Shown: positions 33,675 through 47,900 of the stretch, piece after piece
Layout: each line of letters begins with the position of its first letter
Position numbering within the stretch: the first letter of the stretch is position 1
Source of the DNA: Whitmania pigra
Lineage: Eukaryota; Annelida; Clitellata; Hirudinida; Haemopidae
DNA length: 64,000 nt
NCBI GenBank assembly: GCA_021613335.1
Contig: JAJTWR010000266.1
Span: forward strand, 417,001 to 481,000
Direction of reading: 5' to 3'
Notes under the pieces: generated by a model
What the model was told of the DNA's origin: nothing
Databases searched by the model: none
The model's input: the letters and a program-made list of their open reading frames with translations, nothing else
Translations under genes and position numbers: made by a program

Positions 33675-34831
33675 ATGGGAAATCAATTATGCGCCCCCTG
33701 GAGGAAAGTCTATCAAGATGACGAAAACCATTGGACTCCTCGCAAGGATTCTCATCTACTAAGGTTCACAGTCAATTAATCTTTCTTTGGAAACATTTTT
33801 CATTTTCTTGTTGATGTTGTTTATTGTTTCAACGAGTTCTTTATGGTTATTATTTAAAAAAATATTTTTCATTATCCATCTAGGCATATCACAGCCACAT
33901 TATCTTATTTGTCTTTATGTTATTATATCTATTAATTTATTAAACCAACCTACTAATTTCATTTATTTAATGATTACAATTGCATAAAGGTAAACTTTTT
34001 AGCTAATTTTGTTAAACCATCGAAGGTTGTGGGCAGAAATATTTGAGGTCCAGGAAGAAGATGGCGAAATATGTTGGGGAAAAGTGTCCGACGACGTCGT
34101 ACCGGTCAACATAACCTGCATTCAGAACCAGCCTCTGACGATTTTTCAGATCACTGCCTACAATCGGCACGTCGAGAAGATTTTCGACGTGAGGTTGTCC
34201 CAGCCGGGTGAGCGTGCCGACATCTTGTTTAAAATAATATCAAGTAATTTGTAAATTTGTAAGGTGCCATGTGCATAGCATCAGAGGCTCCTAAAATGTC
34301 ATTGTGATATAATTTTCTACTTGAAATTGAACACAGCTAGGTATTGATAAATAATTTGTTTAGATGTTGAAATGATTGAATTTCAAGATAAGTCTAGCTT
34401 AAAATTTGTTTTTTTATAAATATCAATCATTGCTTCAGTGATCCATGAGCACATTTTCTTAGCAATTAATTGTTTGTTTCATTATCTTGTCTTATTAGCA
34501 TCTCATTAATTAAGCAATTTTGTGGAAGGTGATTTATATTTAGTTATCTGCCTATTATAAAATTCCCGTACTAGCAAGGACTCAGTCCAATCAAGACATT
34601 AGCTGCCATGTTCTGAGATGATAATTTTGAAATTTGCAATTCTTTTTTTCCTTCGACTTGATTTGATATCAATCGAATTTACTTCTGCCGGTTTACTCCA
34701 AGTGCAATCAAATGTTCATGTTGCGTAAAGTTTCTTGTCGACATCATCATCAATGATGTCAGCACTTTTGCCATCACCATCATCATCACCACCACCTTCA
34801 TCGTCATCATCATCGTCGTCATCGTCACCAC

Positions 34832-34888
<57 letters not shown>

Positions 34889-35583
34889 GACCATTGGTGT
34901 TGAAGGCACGAGGATCACCCAGGCCTCTGAATGCTTCGTCCACTGGAAGGACTCCAAGTTGGACCACGAGTGGGGTTTGAACTTCACGACCCCTCTCGAT
35001 GCCCGGAGGTTCAGGGAGTGTTGCAGCGTGAGTTGTTGACGTTGTTGTTGTCGAAAACTCGAAGTGATTTGTGTCGTACGGTTCAAAGCAATGTTGCCAT
35101 TCTCCAGACGGCTCCGTGTCGAGGTGCACGTCATGCTTCCATTGTCGGATTTTTTTTAATGCAAATTTGTCATCGCATGCCAGAGACCTTAGACCTTGGA
35201 TTCGGCATTAGAGCATAAAAATTGTGCACTTCAATTCCTATTTTAGCTTCGACTATTTTCAGTTGTCTACTGTTGTAAATGTTGTTTTTTTTGTGTGTCC
35301 AGAGTTTGGACTGTTCGTGGCTATCTGTTTGCATTAGGAAATAATTTGAGAATTTCAGTTGGCAGCTGTGTTTAGTTCTGGTTTTGTTTTGACTTTTTAA
35401 AATTTTATTTTGATTTTATTTTGATTTTATTTTTTTTTATTTTAGGTCGACATTGCAGGAAGTACTTTTCTGATGCATTGTTGTCATGAAATCGAGTCCC
35501 TCGGTTGCGTGTTCTTTTAAAATTATTTTAAAATTTTAGAATATATTTATATTTTTAATTATTTTAAATTTTTGTTATTTAAA

Positions 35584-35618
<35 letters not shown>

Positions 35619-38600
35619 GATTCCAAACATCACTGAATTTTTCGATCTCCAGTTACTGAATTGAGTGTCGCTTCTGTTATAAGTTTATTGGATGGTTTGC
35701 TTAGTCATGGACAATGGTGTTATTGTTTTTAATAATAAGTGAAATAATTTGGGCCCTGAAATGTTTAATAATAAAAATAAGTTATTAATTCTAATATTTT
35801 AAATAATAAATCCTTAATAAACAATGATAAATGTAATCTCTCTTAATTTTAATAATTAAGTTGTTAACATGAGCAAAATTGTGATTATCACTCCTGGTAG
35901 TTACAAATATTTATTAAATATGTTTTTGAATGAAGAAAAACTATGGCCGGAAGTCCGTATCCAACCCGACCTCCCCCGTGGCTCAGCCCAGGAGGGCCAT
36001 CTCGTCGCCCGAGGAGTTGGCCGGACAGGATGACGAGGCAAGTTCCATTTATGCAGGAGCTCTCAAGGCAGACGATTTGTCACACTACAGTCAGGTGTCA
36101 GGTGAGACAATGATGGTCGCACACTTCTTCTGCATCGTGTTCTTATACTGACTTATCATTTTCCATGCTGAATCTTACAATTTTTATGCAATGAATCATT
36201 GAAGAACTTTATGCATGTGCACATTTTCAGGCAATGATTTAACCTTTATTATCATTATTATTATTATTATTTATTTTTTTTTAAGCGAACAGTTTATATA
36301 TTTTTTTTTGCCGAGCAATTTAAAACACAGAATTACAAACCGCCTTACAAACCCAGGCATTGCAACGGCACCGAGGGTTCACAAGAATGCGAGGCAGTTC
36401 TCTCACTGCCAGTCCATGTATTCGACGGTCGAAGGCACCTACAACGGATCGAGCACCCACTGCGAGAACATCTACTCCCAGATAACTCGCCAGCATCGAC
36501 TACAGGAAATGACTGCAGACGAGTGCTTCCACCACCATCAGAACCTTTACTCTGGTACCATGCACCAGCCAATAGCGGAGAGGGAGATACCGTACGCCCA
36601 GTTCATCTCGACCAAAAATAGCACGACCGCTTGCAACATTTACGTCACCAACCAGCAGATGAAGGCCGGCCTTTTCTCGTACGCAGGCGTCAAGAGCGAC
36701 GGCCAAGGACAGCCGGTGTCGAATTTCAGTGCCGGTCATGCAAGGTTGGAACTGTGGATGTTGTGGCCGTATAATGTTATTCATGTTTTTCGTGATTAGC
36801 TTGTCGGATGATTTAAGCCGTTAAGTTTAAGTCGCAAATTTGGAATTTTTATTACCTAAAGCTTAATTTCTCATGTTTAAACATCGGATCCTGAAGATTA
36901 ATTTAATTGTTTTAAAACAAATTGTTTAATTTTTTAACGGTAAATTTGTTTTTTTAGCACATTAATTAAGGCCAATAATTAAGTTTTAATTTTATTGCTT
37001 ATAATCGTATATATAGTCATCCTGCTAACGAAAGAGGATCAAGATTCTCTTTCATACGAAACATCCTAGTATAATAATATAAATTATTTGTCAACTAATT
37101 ACAATCGATTATTTATTACAACTAATTAAAGAGCCAGCAGTGTAGGAAGGTGCATGCATGCTGAATCACATCACCTGGTCTCACCTGGACTGTTTACATC
37201 CGAAAGTTCAAAAGTTTTCGACTCTCTCAAGGCAGAGGGATTGTCAAAGTCCTTGAAGGATGTCAGGGGATCTCCAAAGGAGAGGTTTGGAGAATAGGAA
37301 TATTTTAATAATTATTCATAAAAAACATAAAAACATAAATTATTTAAAATACATTGAAATTGTTACATGATTTAACTTTTCTCTTAAGTTTATGCAATAT
37401 TATTTCTTACCTAATAATGATGACAAATGCGACCTATCGACTGACCCCATATTCTCTTGAATCGTGACACCAGTGTCCACAAATGTCTGGAAAATTCCGA
37501 GCTGAGGTACGTCAACAAGACCGGCGAGTGTGCTTCCTCCAAAATGTCCGGCATCGAGCTGAGGCAGTTTAGCAGGGAGCCGACCGTGCTCAACTTCGCC
37601 AACGCGAGATTCGAAGACAGTCGGACAAAACTCAACGAATTCTCAGATTCTTCTCTTATCTCCCAAGCTGCCAAACAGCTGAGAAACTCCGCCAAGAAGA
37701 TGGCACGTTCGGACAACCACCTGGCATCGTCCGAAGAGGAGGAGGAGCCTAAACAGGAAGTCATCAAGAGATTGGCCAACGAGGACGTCCGTCAGAAACC
37801 GACCTTCGGAAAATTGGACATCGCGCCAGGATTTTCTGCCTCGAACATCGAGGGAATTTTTTCTGTCGGATTCGACAGCAACACACTCAAGAGGATGCTA
37901 CAAGTTCTCCCCGACGCGTCGCCCATCGATCAGGTTCGAATCTTTACTCGGCATTCGGATCACTCCGACGGCAGTCGTGACGAATTGTTGAGTGCAAAGC
38001 TATCGGGTTCAAACCCTATTAACTCCTGCCCGTGCCTAAAGTGTGATCCATGAGCTCATTTGCACTTCTGGATGATTTGCTTCTGCAATAGAATGCCGGT
38101 AACGTTTTTATAAATAAAAAACCTCTTTCGTTTCAGAGCTGCATCAAGGACAAGTACATCTTGGAATCTCCGAACAAAGTTTCACAGTCGATTGTTCCAC
38201 CTGCAATTCCACCTTTGTCGACACCAACAGTGACAACAACAGCAACCACTCCACCTCAATCAACAACGTCAGTCACATCAACTTCATCTCCATCTCCTCC
38301 GTCAATCCTTCAGCCAATTTCAGCGGCAGTGTCCGGATCTGTTGCGACCTCGTCGGATTCTACTGATGCCGGCATTTCGACTTCCGAGGCAGAGTGTGTC
38401 GTTAAGGATGAAGGTTGGCAAATGATTGGTTTCAGGTCTTAACAATATGTTAATTTATAAAAGTTCATTTTAAGATCAGCTTTAGGTTTTAATGATAAAT
38501 AGCTTCATTAACCCTACCACATGGTTTTTACATACAATATTTGTTACAACATTATTTTTATTCATAATATTTATTATATTTTGGTTAGTTTAACTTAAAT

Positions 38601-41091
38601 GATTAAATATTAATTTTGCAAGCTTCATTCCCCTGGAGTCTCCCAGTTGAATCTGGTACAACAGCTTCATCAACAAAAACCTACTACGAATCAGCCACCT
38701 ACACTTATTCCGTCAGCGACCTCAGAAACAAGTTTCTACCTCCGGGCACCCCCAACACAAGAATGAGCCAGAAGGGGACCAATGTTATCTCACCACCATC
38801 ATCATCATCATCATCATCATTGCCACAGCCACCAACAACAACATCAGTAGCACCATCACTGGCTCTATCATCATCATCATCATCCCTGTCAACAGCAATG
38901 ATTACAACTTCGAGTGCACTAGACCACGACCTTTTCCCAGAGGCAATTTCGGAAGCAGATAAGTCCGGTACTTCTGCAGACTCGACGGTCGTGACTTTGG
39001 CACCAGATTCGTCGGAGATCGTGGGATACATGAGGGACGAAGTCTTTAAGGATGCCATGTCGACCGACTTGAGTCAAACGTTAGCACCTCAGTCGTCATC
39101 ACTGGTGATTTCTTCGCTGACACTGTCCTTGTCATTGACATCGTCGATATCGTCATCATCACTGTCCTCTCACGCTCCCGTGGTGACTGCCATCCGTCAC
39201 CCGATCATGTCCACGACTTCGATAGCCTCGAGTCACCAGTCCGTCAACTTCTCTACCATCTCCTCTGCTCACAACCCCCATAACGAGCTGATCAGTCAGT
39301 CATCTTCCTTCTCTTCCTCATCCTCGTCCGCCATCTATCCGACGTTCGTCGAAACGGCAGATCATCTGAACAGAGCAGCAGGCGATGTGAGAATTTTTAG
39401 GATTTGTTTGAATTAAAAGTTGCTCGATGGGGAATGAGAAGCTTTTGAATGAGCTTATTAATTCCAGTTAGTTAAATTTGTAGATTTCAAAGCTTAATTA
39501 CCAGGTTTCATTAGATGCTCTTCTAGTGTAATAACTCCAAGAATTAAATTAATGTTAATGAAATCTAATGAGACACATAATTAATCATTTAAATCAAAAC
39601 TTTGTTAATACTCCAAGTCTTTAATTCTACCTTAAAATTACTTTCAAATATTTCTAATTCCCTTAGAAAATGTTCCTTTTATTTGATTTGCTGAGTTGAT
39701 TTCATTCTGGTCGTCCACGAACGTTAATAAAAGTTTTCGTTAGTGTTTCGTTCAAAAACCGAATGAAACGCAGCTTATAAAAATGACATAATCTCCAAAA
39801 GGAGCAGCAGAGCAGCAAGCCAAAAAGTTCAACTCAGTCCGGTCTTTTCATTCTACCCTTTGAAACTCAGGCCATGTTTGCCAGTCGCAGCACCTCCATA
39901 AGAAAAGCCGGGTGAGCTGAAAATTCGTTGTCGAACGAACGTACGCTTTACCCTTCAAATGTTCCGCACGGTTGAATTCGATTGAAACAGTCAATCAAAA
40001 TTTCCAGGTGCCTCATGGTCCAGAACTTTCTCTCGCACAAAATGTCGACCGTGTTCATCTCTTCTAAACGAGTTTGGAGAGAGTTCTTCGTCTGCCTCAA
40101 GGGGACTCTGCTTCTGTTCTTTGGCTCCGAGGAGGAAGCCAGTCGGATGGATTGTCAGCCATGTCATGTTCTTGGTGAGCTGTTGGAGTGGCTGTTGTGG
40201 TTGATGTGGTTGGAGTGGATTGGTTACAAAGGTATTGAAGTTGACACTATTATCATATCTTATCAATTCTTATCAGTGAGTGAATTTGTTGAAATTCTTT
40301 GTTTGGTTTTACAGACCGCTTGAAGGTTGTAAACTTGGTTTTAATCACAGTTTTTCACACGATGTATTTTCACAGTAATTCAACGATGTATCCTTCACAA
40401 AAGTCAAATAAGAAGCAAGCAAAAGCATGCCTAAGCTGTAGTTGTTGTTGTTGCTAAAATTACTTGTAATTTTTATAAATTACGTTAACATTAGTCTATA
40501 CCAAATTGTTATCTTACGAATTTCTTATGCTTCTATTTCATTGCTTTCAAATAAATCAGCATTAATCAATTAAAATTGATTTCAATTTTTAAAACTTTCA
40601 GCATCTCGACTTTTTTTAGAAGGAAAATGTTCATGAAATAACTCCATAAATAACCCATAAATCTTCTCTGCTATTATTCACTGTCATGTTGAATGCATCT
40701 TGTTCAAATCTTTATTACTCCGAGTGCATCATCTTAACCAGTTTTTGAATTGTGAAATCAAACATCTTCATTGAAGATTGAATTTCGAATAAATTTCCTT
40801 TGTAAAATAAATTTTTTGTCTTCCTCTGTCACACAATTTTATCGTCGGTGCCTTTGAAATGTTTCGGTTGATAAGGAATTGAAAAGTTTCTTCTTTAATT
40901 AAGAAGGAACAATCGACTCCATTGAATTCCTTTCTTTTCCAGTTATTTCCGGCTGCCTCGCATATCCGGACGAAAAGTCCCAGGTCGAAGGATTGTTCTC
41001 GCTTAGCACCATCTTTGGAAATGCTTACCTACTGAAGGTTGTGCTTCTTCTTGATGATGATGATGATGATGACGATGACGATGATGATGAC

Positions 41092-41153
<62 letters not shown>

Positions 41154-42804
41154 GTCTAACGATTGTTACCATCATTAATTAGCACGGTTACGCATTACGA
41201 TTGTTGTGTTCGAATGTGAAATTAAATCTAAATCTTTTAATTTATTGTCAATTATGTGATGGATCAGGCTCCCTCGGCGGAGGAGATGTACGGATGGATC
41301 GTGAACCTCCATCTCGCATGTGCAGCTTGTTTGGCACGAAACCTCAACAGGGACAACGTCTGCAGACTCTTGAAGAACGAGATCCACAAACTCGAGAACA
41401 GCATCGACCTGGTGAAGCACATTCTAATGTTGCCATCCATTTTTTTGTTACGTTCATCGTTATTTTTATTTATTGTTATTTTTTAATTCATTCCATAATC
41501 ATCTTTGTCATCAGTGATGACTCGTCACCGCCATCATCAGCATCATCTTCATCGTCATCGTCATCAACAGGATCTAAAGATGAAGAAGATGGCAGGGATG
41601 CAGGCAAACCTGGTGAGCGACGTGTCGATGAAGCAGGTTTTGGATCGGCAGATGAACGCCTGGGATGAGAACTTGGAACGTCTGTACGTGGAACAGTTTC
41701 AACTGAGGTGCTACTTGACAGCTGTTCAGGATACGGAGTTGCCATCCTCCGAGGTATGGATGCTTGAATCATTAGCGGGGTTATGGAGTGGATTTTTTAT
41801 TTTTTATTTTTATAATTTATTTATAATTCAATATTTCAAATAGATCAAAGGGCTCTTAACTTCTTACATGACTAACATTGAGATGTAAAAAAGCTTTAGT
41901 TAGTGCTAGGCTTAGGGGTGGATTTATGAATCGCTTTAAATATTTGCCTGTTATGATTATGCAATCATTTATGTTTATGTATATGTTTATGTTTATTTAT
42001 ATATTTGTATGATCATTTTAATTTTATGTATATGTTTATGTTTATTTATGCATTTACATAATCATTTTATGTTTATGTGCATGCAATGTTTTGAAGTTCA
42101 TGTAAACTGTTGCCAATCTAGGCTCTCATCTCCAACATGTCCAAATCGACAAGGACAGCCCTCGCCAGCCTGGGCATCGAGTCCGCCACCTCGTTCCACA
42201 CGGCCGTCTGTTCCCGAGTTCCCCTGACGATGACGGCCAACCTGTGCCTCTCAAAGAAGAGCCACCAAAGTCAAGGCATGTCGACCTTCAAGGCCGATTC
42301 CAAGATCAAGCCTCCCCGATATCCCAGGCCCCTCAGCTTTCAGCCCAGGTGTGACGATAATATATTCATATATTCATGTCGATGTTACTTCGTTGGTCGT
42401 TCGATAATAATTACGACATTCGACTATCTCCTGCTTCGTTTTGTCGATTTGATCGACACATTTTTGCTCGACTCTCCAGTCTAATTACTTCCAGCTTATA
42501 AATATGCATGAAATGAGGCCATGAATATGTATGAGCAGATTGACTTATTTGCATTATTCGTTGAAGCGACAACATCGCATTGGACGGCAGCAGTTCCAAA
42601 TCCACGAGCAACTGGAAACAAACGGATGCTTCCAAGACTTCCTCGGAACCCACGGTACAGGTCAACTTGCCAGACGGTCAGGTCTGTCGAATTATCTCCG
42701 ATTATAGCCAACCCGTGCTATGCGAGCGCTCTTAATAAAATAAACGAATGACATTCGAGATCATGTTATTTATACGCTCTTGATGAAGATGATGGTGGTG
42801 GTGG

Positions 42805-42835
<31 letters not shown>

Positions 42836-42861
42836 GATGATGATGATGGTGGTGGTGGTGG

Positions 42862-42892
<31 letters not shown>

Positions 42893-43773
42893 GATGATGA
42901 GGATGATGGTGGTGGTGATGACGATGATGACGGTGGTGGTGGTGATGATGATGATGACGGTGGTGACGACGACACTGACCCTACGACCTTACCAGGTCGT
43001 GACGGTCGGTCTGAACGACAAGACGACCTTTCAAGAGTTGTTGGAGTGCATCACGTCTCAGTGCCAGTTGGACTCGTCATTGTACTTCATGAGACTCAAA
43101 CTGCCGGGAGAGCACAACTTCAAGATTCCCGAGAGGTCGTCGTACGTACTCAGCGAGGTGATTTTTATGACTAGTGATGATTATGATGATGATGGTGATG
43201 GTGATGTTTAATGATAATGATGATTGATGATGATGATGATGATGATGAAGGTGATGATGGTTTTGCAGTGACTATCAGTTAAAGTTGAAAACATTTAAAA
43301 TCCAACTCATAAAATGTTTATTAACTCGTAGTTCCGCACGAAGTAACCTTTTTTTTCCATTCCGAGAAGAAGCCGTTGGAAAACAAGCAAAACATATCAC
43401 GCTGCAAAAAATAAACGCGAGCGTTAAATAAAGGAACGTACACATCTCCGCACTTATTTACTCCCCGACAAAATTAACTCTTCGTTGTCGTCGTTGTTGC
43501 TTCCGTTCAGGACTGTACCGAGTTGGAACTGTGCGCCAAGCTGCTGTTCCAGATCGAGATCGTCCGGAACTGGAAGGAGAAGGACTTGGGGTTCACAGTC
43601 GAGTGCAGGGAAGACTCGAAGAACGAGGAGGATCTGAGTGTCGTCATTGCAGACGTTGCCAAGAATTCATCCATGACTTCCAGGAAAGGTCAGTTGATGA
43701 TGATGATGATGGTAATGTTGATGGTAATGGTGGTGGTGGTGGTGGTGGTGGTGGTGGTGGTGATGACGATGGC

Positions 43774-43858
<85 letters not shown>

Positions 43859-44874
43859 GTGTTGAAGGTGATGATGATGATTGATGATAGTGTTGATAGT
43901 GATGCTAATTGATGATGGTGATGATAAAGAGGAGGAGACTAGTGATGATGTCATCATTCCAGTGTTCGATTTCAGGTTGAGTTGCCTTGGTGTCGTAATC
44001 AGATTATCCGGATTTTTCTTGATAACTCAATTTTTATAATTCATTTTTCTTGAAAACATGTTTCTCCCAGGTTCTTAAAAATAAATTTTGAATCAAAAAT
44101 AAAAAAAAAAAAACAATAAAAGATAAAGTCTCTAATAGTTGTATTCTTGGTGGATTTAATTAATCTAGGTTCATTAACACAAACTCTTCCAATGATGACA
44201 TTCATGATGACGATGATGGTGACGATGGTGATATTTATGATGATTACGACGACGACGACGACGACGATGATGATGGTGACACTTTCCTGTGATACATTTA
44301 CCACATTACCAAAGGACTTCAAGTTGGTGACGAGTTGTTGGTACTGAACGGCATGATGGTGAACGAACTGGACATGGTGTACATCGAGTCGATCCTTGAG
44401 GAGAGCGACGTCGTATCCATGACGCTGAGGTCGTGCAGGTGTATTGAAAGGTGGGCGGATGTGCGAATATTTAGTAGACGTTATTAGAAGTTTAGGTACT
44501 TTCTGTAAGGAATCACAGAGCGAATAGGTATGTATTTATAAGTAGCTATTTATAGAATAGTAGGCTATTTATAGAATAGGCAGATATGTTAAGCATTCTC
44601 CTAAGAAAACATTTCCAAGACATGCACCAAATTGATCCAATCCTCAGAGACTGCCAGAACTTAGCGAGTCACGTGGAAACACAACAAGAGGAGCACTTGG
44701 AGCAGGTGTCGTCACAGGACTTTGTGACCTCTGAGAACTCTTTGACCTCGTCGGACATCGTGCCACCAAGTAGCACTTTCACCTCGTACATGTCTGATCC
44801 TGCTGCTCAGATGAACCACTCATACAACAACCCTGTGTGGATCACCGACAGCAAGTATCAAGGTTGTTTTGTGG

Positions 44875-44916
<42 letters not shown>

Positions 44917-47900
44917 TATTTATTGTTATTATTATTATATTATTCTCCAAATGATTTACATCTTGTTATTTCCAGGAGGCATTCACAATGATAGACCAGT
45001 GCTTCCTCCATCGATTTTAATGGTTCGACAAACCATTTCAAATCTTCGATCACATGATATTTATTTATGTATTTATTTATTTATTTATTTATGTATTTAC
45101 TTAAGTTATGACTTAATACGAACTTAAATAATGATCAGCATGTAAACTATTTATCGCTTAACCATCTCATATCAGTCAACAGTCATTGATCACTCGAATG
45201 CCAATCACAGAACAAGTCTTATGATGAAGAGGTCGTCAAGCACACGACCACTAGGTCGATGACGGATGCTGAGAAGACGTGCAAAGTCATCCTGGAGCTG
45301 ATTGAAACAGAAAGACAATACGTTCAGGTACTCAATCATTTACAATACAATACAATTCTTTCGAGTACTTCAGTTGTTTACCATACATTACATTGCAATA
45401 TGTTCAGGTATAAGCCATTTGCAATACAATTCAATATGTTATCAGCCGTTTACATTCTGATACAATACAATGCTTTCAAACATTAGCTTTTTAATCTGCA
45501 ATACAATGTGTTCAGACATTTGCAGTCATTAAATGCTGTGGTTTCGAATAATGTCATATTTTTTTAACATTTTTATTTATAATTAAATACAAAAAATCTA
45601 TTTGCAGTAAAACATCATGTAACCTCTATCATTCCAGGACCTCAATTGTCTGATCGACTGGTACTTGGAACCGCTGAAGAACGAGAGGATTGCCGGCAGT
45701 GACGACGTTGAGCAGTTGTTTGGCAACATTCAGGAGATCGTGCACTTCCAAAAGATGTTCCTTCAGAGCCTCGAGGGGGCTGTGGATAAGGAAATCGGAC
45801 CCCACACGAACCCCAATCGAGAGAACATTCACTTTAAGGTTTTATGAATGTTTATCAAATGATCATAACAGAAGTATCTAAGTAATATTTATTTCTCTTA
45901 TTAATTTTTTATGCTCATAATTAATCTAATTAAAGAATTAGAAGCATCTAAGTGATTTTTATTAATTTTTATTCTTATTATTAATCCATATTCTTACGAA
46001 TCTTTCAGAAAATCCTCTTAGCTCTGGGCAGTGCTTTTTTGTATTATGCCCACCACTTCAAGCTATACAGCTCCTTCTGTGCCAGCCACTCAAAAGCTCA
46101 GAAGATTCTTCTGTCAGGTTGTCAGAGAAATTTTAAACCTATTTTTATCCTCTCTCTTTTTTCGTTCTGAAATTCATCCTTCAATTATTCCAACTTCCAG
46201 ACAACAACATCCCACTGCAAGACTTTCTCAAGTCGCACAACCCCATGCAACAGCACTCGGTGGCCCTGGAGTCGTACCTCATCAAACCTATCCAGAGAAT
46301 CCTCAAGTATCCACTTCTTCTCAAACAACTCAAGGAGTTGACTGAGCAGACGAGCGAAGAACATGCCCACTTGAGAGGTTATTAATAATAATTATATTGT
46401 TATGTAATTATCATTATTACTTATTACTAATAACTATACTGTTAAATGATAATTATTATTACTTATTATTAATAATTACATACAATAGACATCTTATTAT
46501 TATTGTGATAATAATTGTGATAAGCTGATGAATAATCAACACCAGAGGCATTGCACGGCATGGAAGCAGTGGCCGAGCACATCAACGAGATGCAGAAGAT
46601 CTACGAGGAGTACGGCTGCATCCTCGACGAATTGTCCAAGCAGTTCAGGGAGAACAACCCCCACTCGAGGGTTTTCAATTTCAAATCGTGCTGGAAACAG
46701 ACCTTAATGAACTTAATGAATAAATAAACAATTGTAATTGTGCCGGCCATGTTTATCGTGCGGCTGTCACGCATGCAATGACTCAGAGTAACTAGGTCAT
46801 ATTGAATGAATGAATTACTGTACCGATGTACTTGGCTTATCAACAAACAAATAAATAAATAAATTATTAATAAATAATCCCTAATTAATAATAAATGCTC
46901 CTTTCCTTCAGAGTTTAGACTTGAACGTCGGTGAACTGCAGATGTACGGCACGGTCAACTGGCTCAATGCCACTTCGGAGCTCGGAAAACTGAAGAAGGG
47001 AATGGAGCTCTTGACGCTTCTCTTCATCTTCAGGTCTGGAGTGGTTCTCATGGCGCAGGAAAAAATCAAAGGGAAAAGAAAAGTGAAAGTAAGATTTTTA
47101 ATTGGTTCCTGTTTGATGTGCAACCAGGATTGATATTATTAATGACACCTTAGAATGTGAAAAGTGCCTGTCATAATTTTTTCGTGATATGATCGATATC
47201 GCATCACCATTCTAGGGTAGGCTGGCACCATCTCTCGGCGATGTAACAAACGGGGGACTCAGTAGCGGGGGTGCAAAGTACAAGACTGCCATCCCTGTGG
47301 ATCAGCTGCAGGTGAGGACCATGGTGGGGGATGCGCACGAATGCCACGGCATCTGGGAGATGATCCATTGCGGATCAGAATACGACGGCAGGATGGAAAA
47401 GATCTACCAGTTTGCCAGGTGGTCTTTTAAGATTTTAACCTCTTCGTAGTTCCAAATGAAATTAACTAACTTCTTAACGGCCACAGCTCTCAGGAAGCTA
47501 GAAGAGACTTTATCCGGACGATACACTTTTCGATCAGAGAGAACCTCCAACAACCGAAACAAGCCACTTACAATCACTCGTCGACCAAATCTCTAACCCC
47601 GGATGTCAGATCCAAGTCGATAAGAACTTCCTCAAACGGTCAGGGTGTTCGTCATGTCCACTACAGCAGGGACATGGAACCTTCGTCTCAGGTCAAACAG
47701 ACATCCCACCAACGCTTGTGCCAGCAATCCAAGACTCTGAAACAAAGCAGCCAAGCGAGGTACGATGCCGTTTCCGAGCTATCCTTCACGAGCCCAGAAG
47801 GGCCCAGTCGACTCGACCAACGTCTGCCAGAGACCAGTCCGATGGATTACCACCGCCACCACTACGAAACATCCACCATATCCACCGTCTCGCATAGAAA

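Noticed and set aside
37936..38042. T-arm-like GGTTCGAATC and GGTTCAAACCC
   Set aside because: No matching acceptor stem or anticodon arm could be formed around them; no tRNA called.
41034..41178. Open frame with a long poly-Asp run
   Set aside because: It is read-through from sif exon 12 across the splice donor into a GAT microsatellite.
42766..43957. Poly-Met, poly-Asp, poly-His and Ser-Pro frames on both strands
   Set aside because: They are artefacts of GAT/GGT trinucleotide repeats in sif introns; true exons 17 and 18 lie in other frames and match the Ras-binding-like and PDZ regions.
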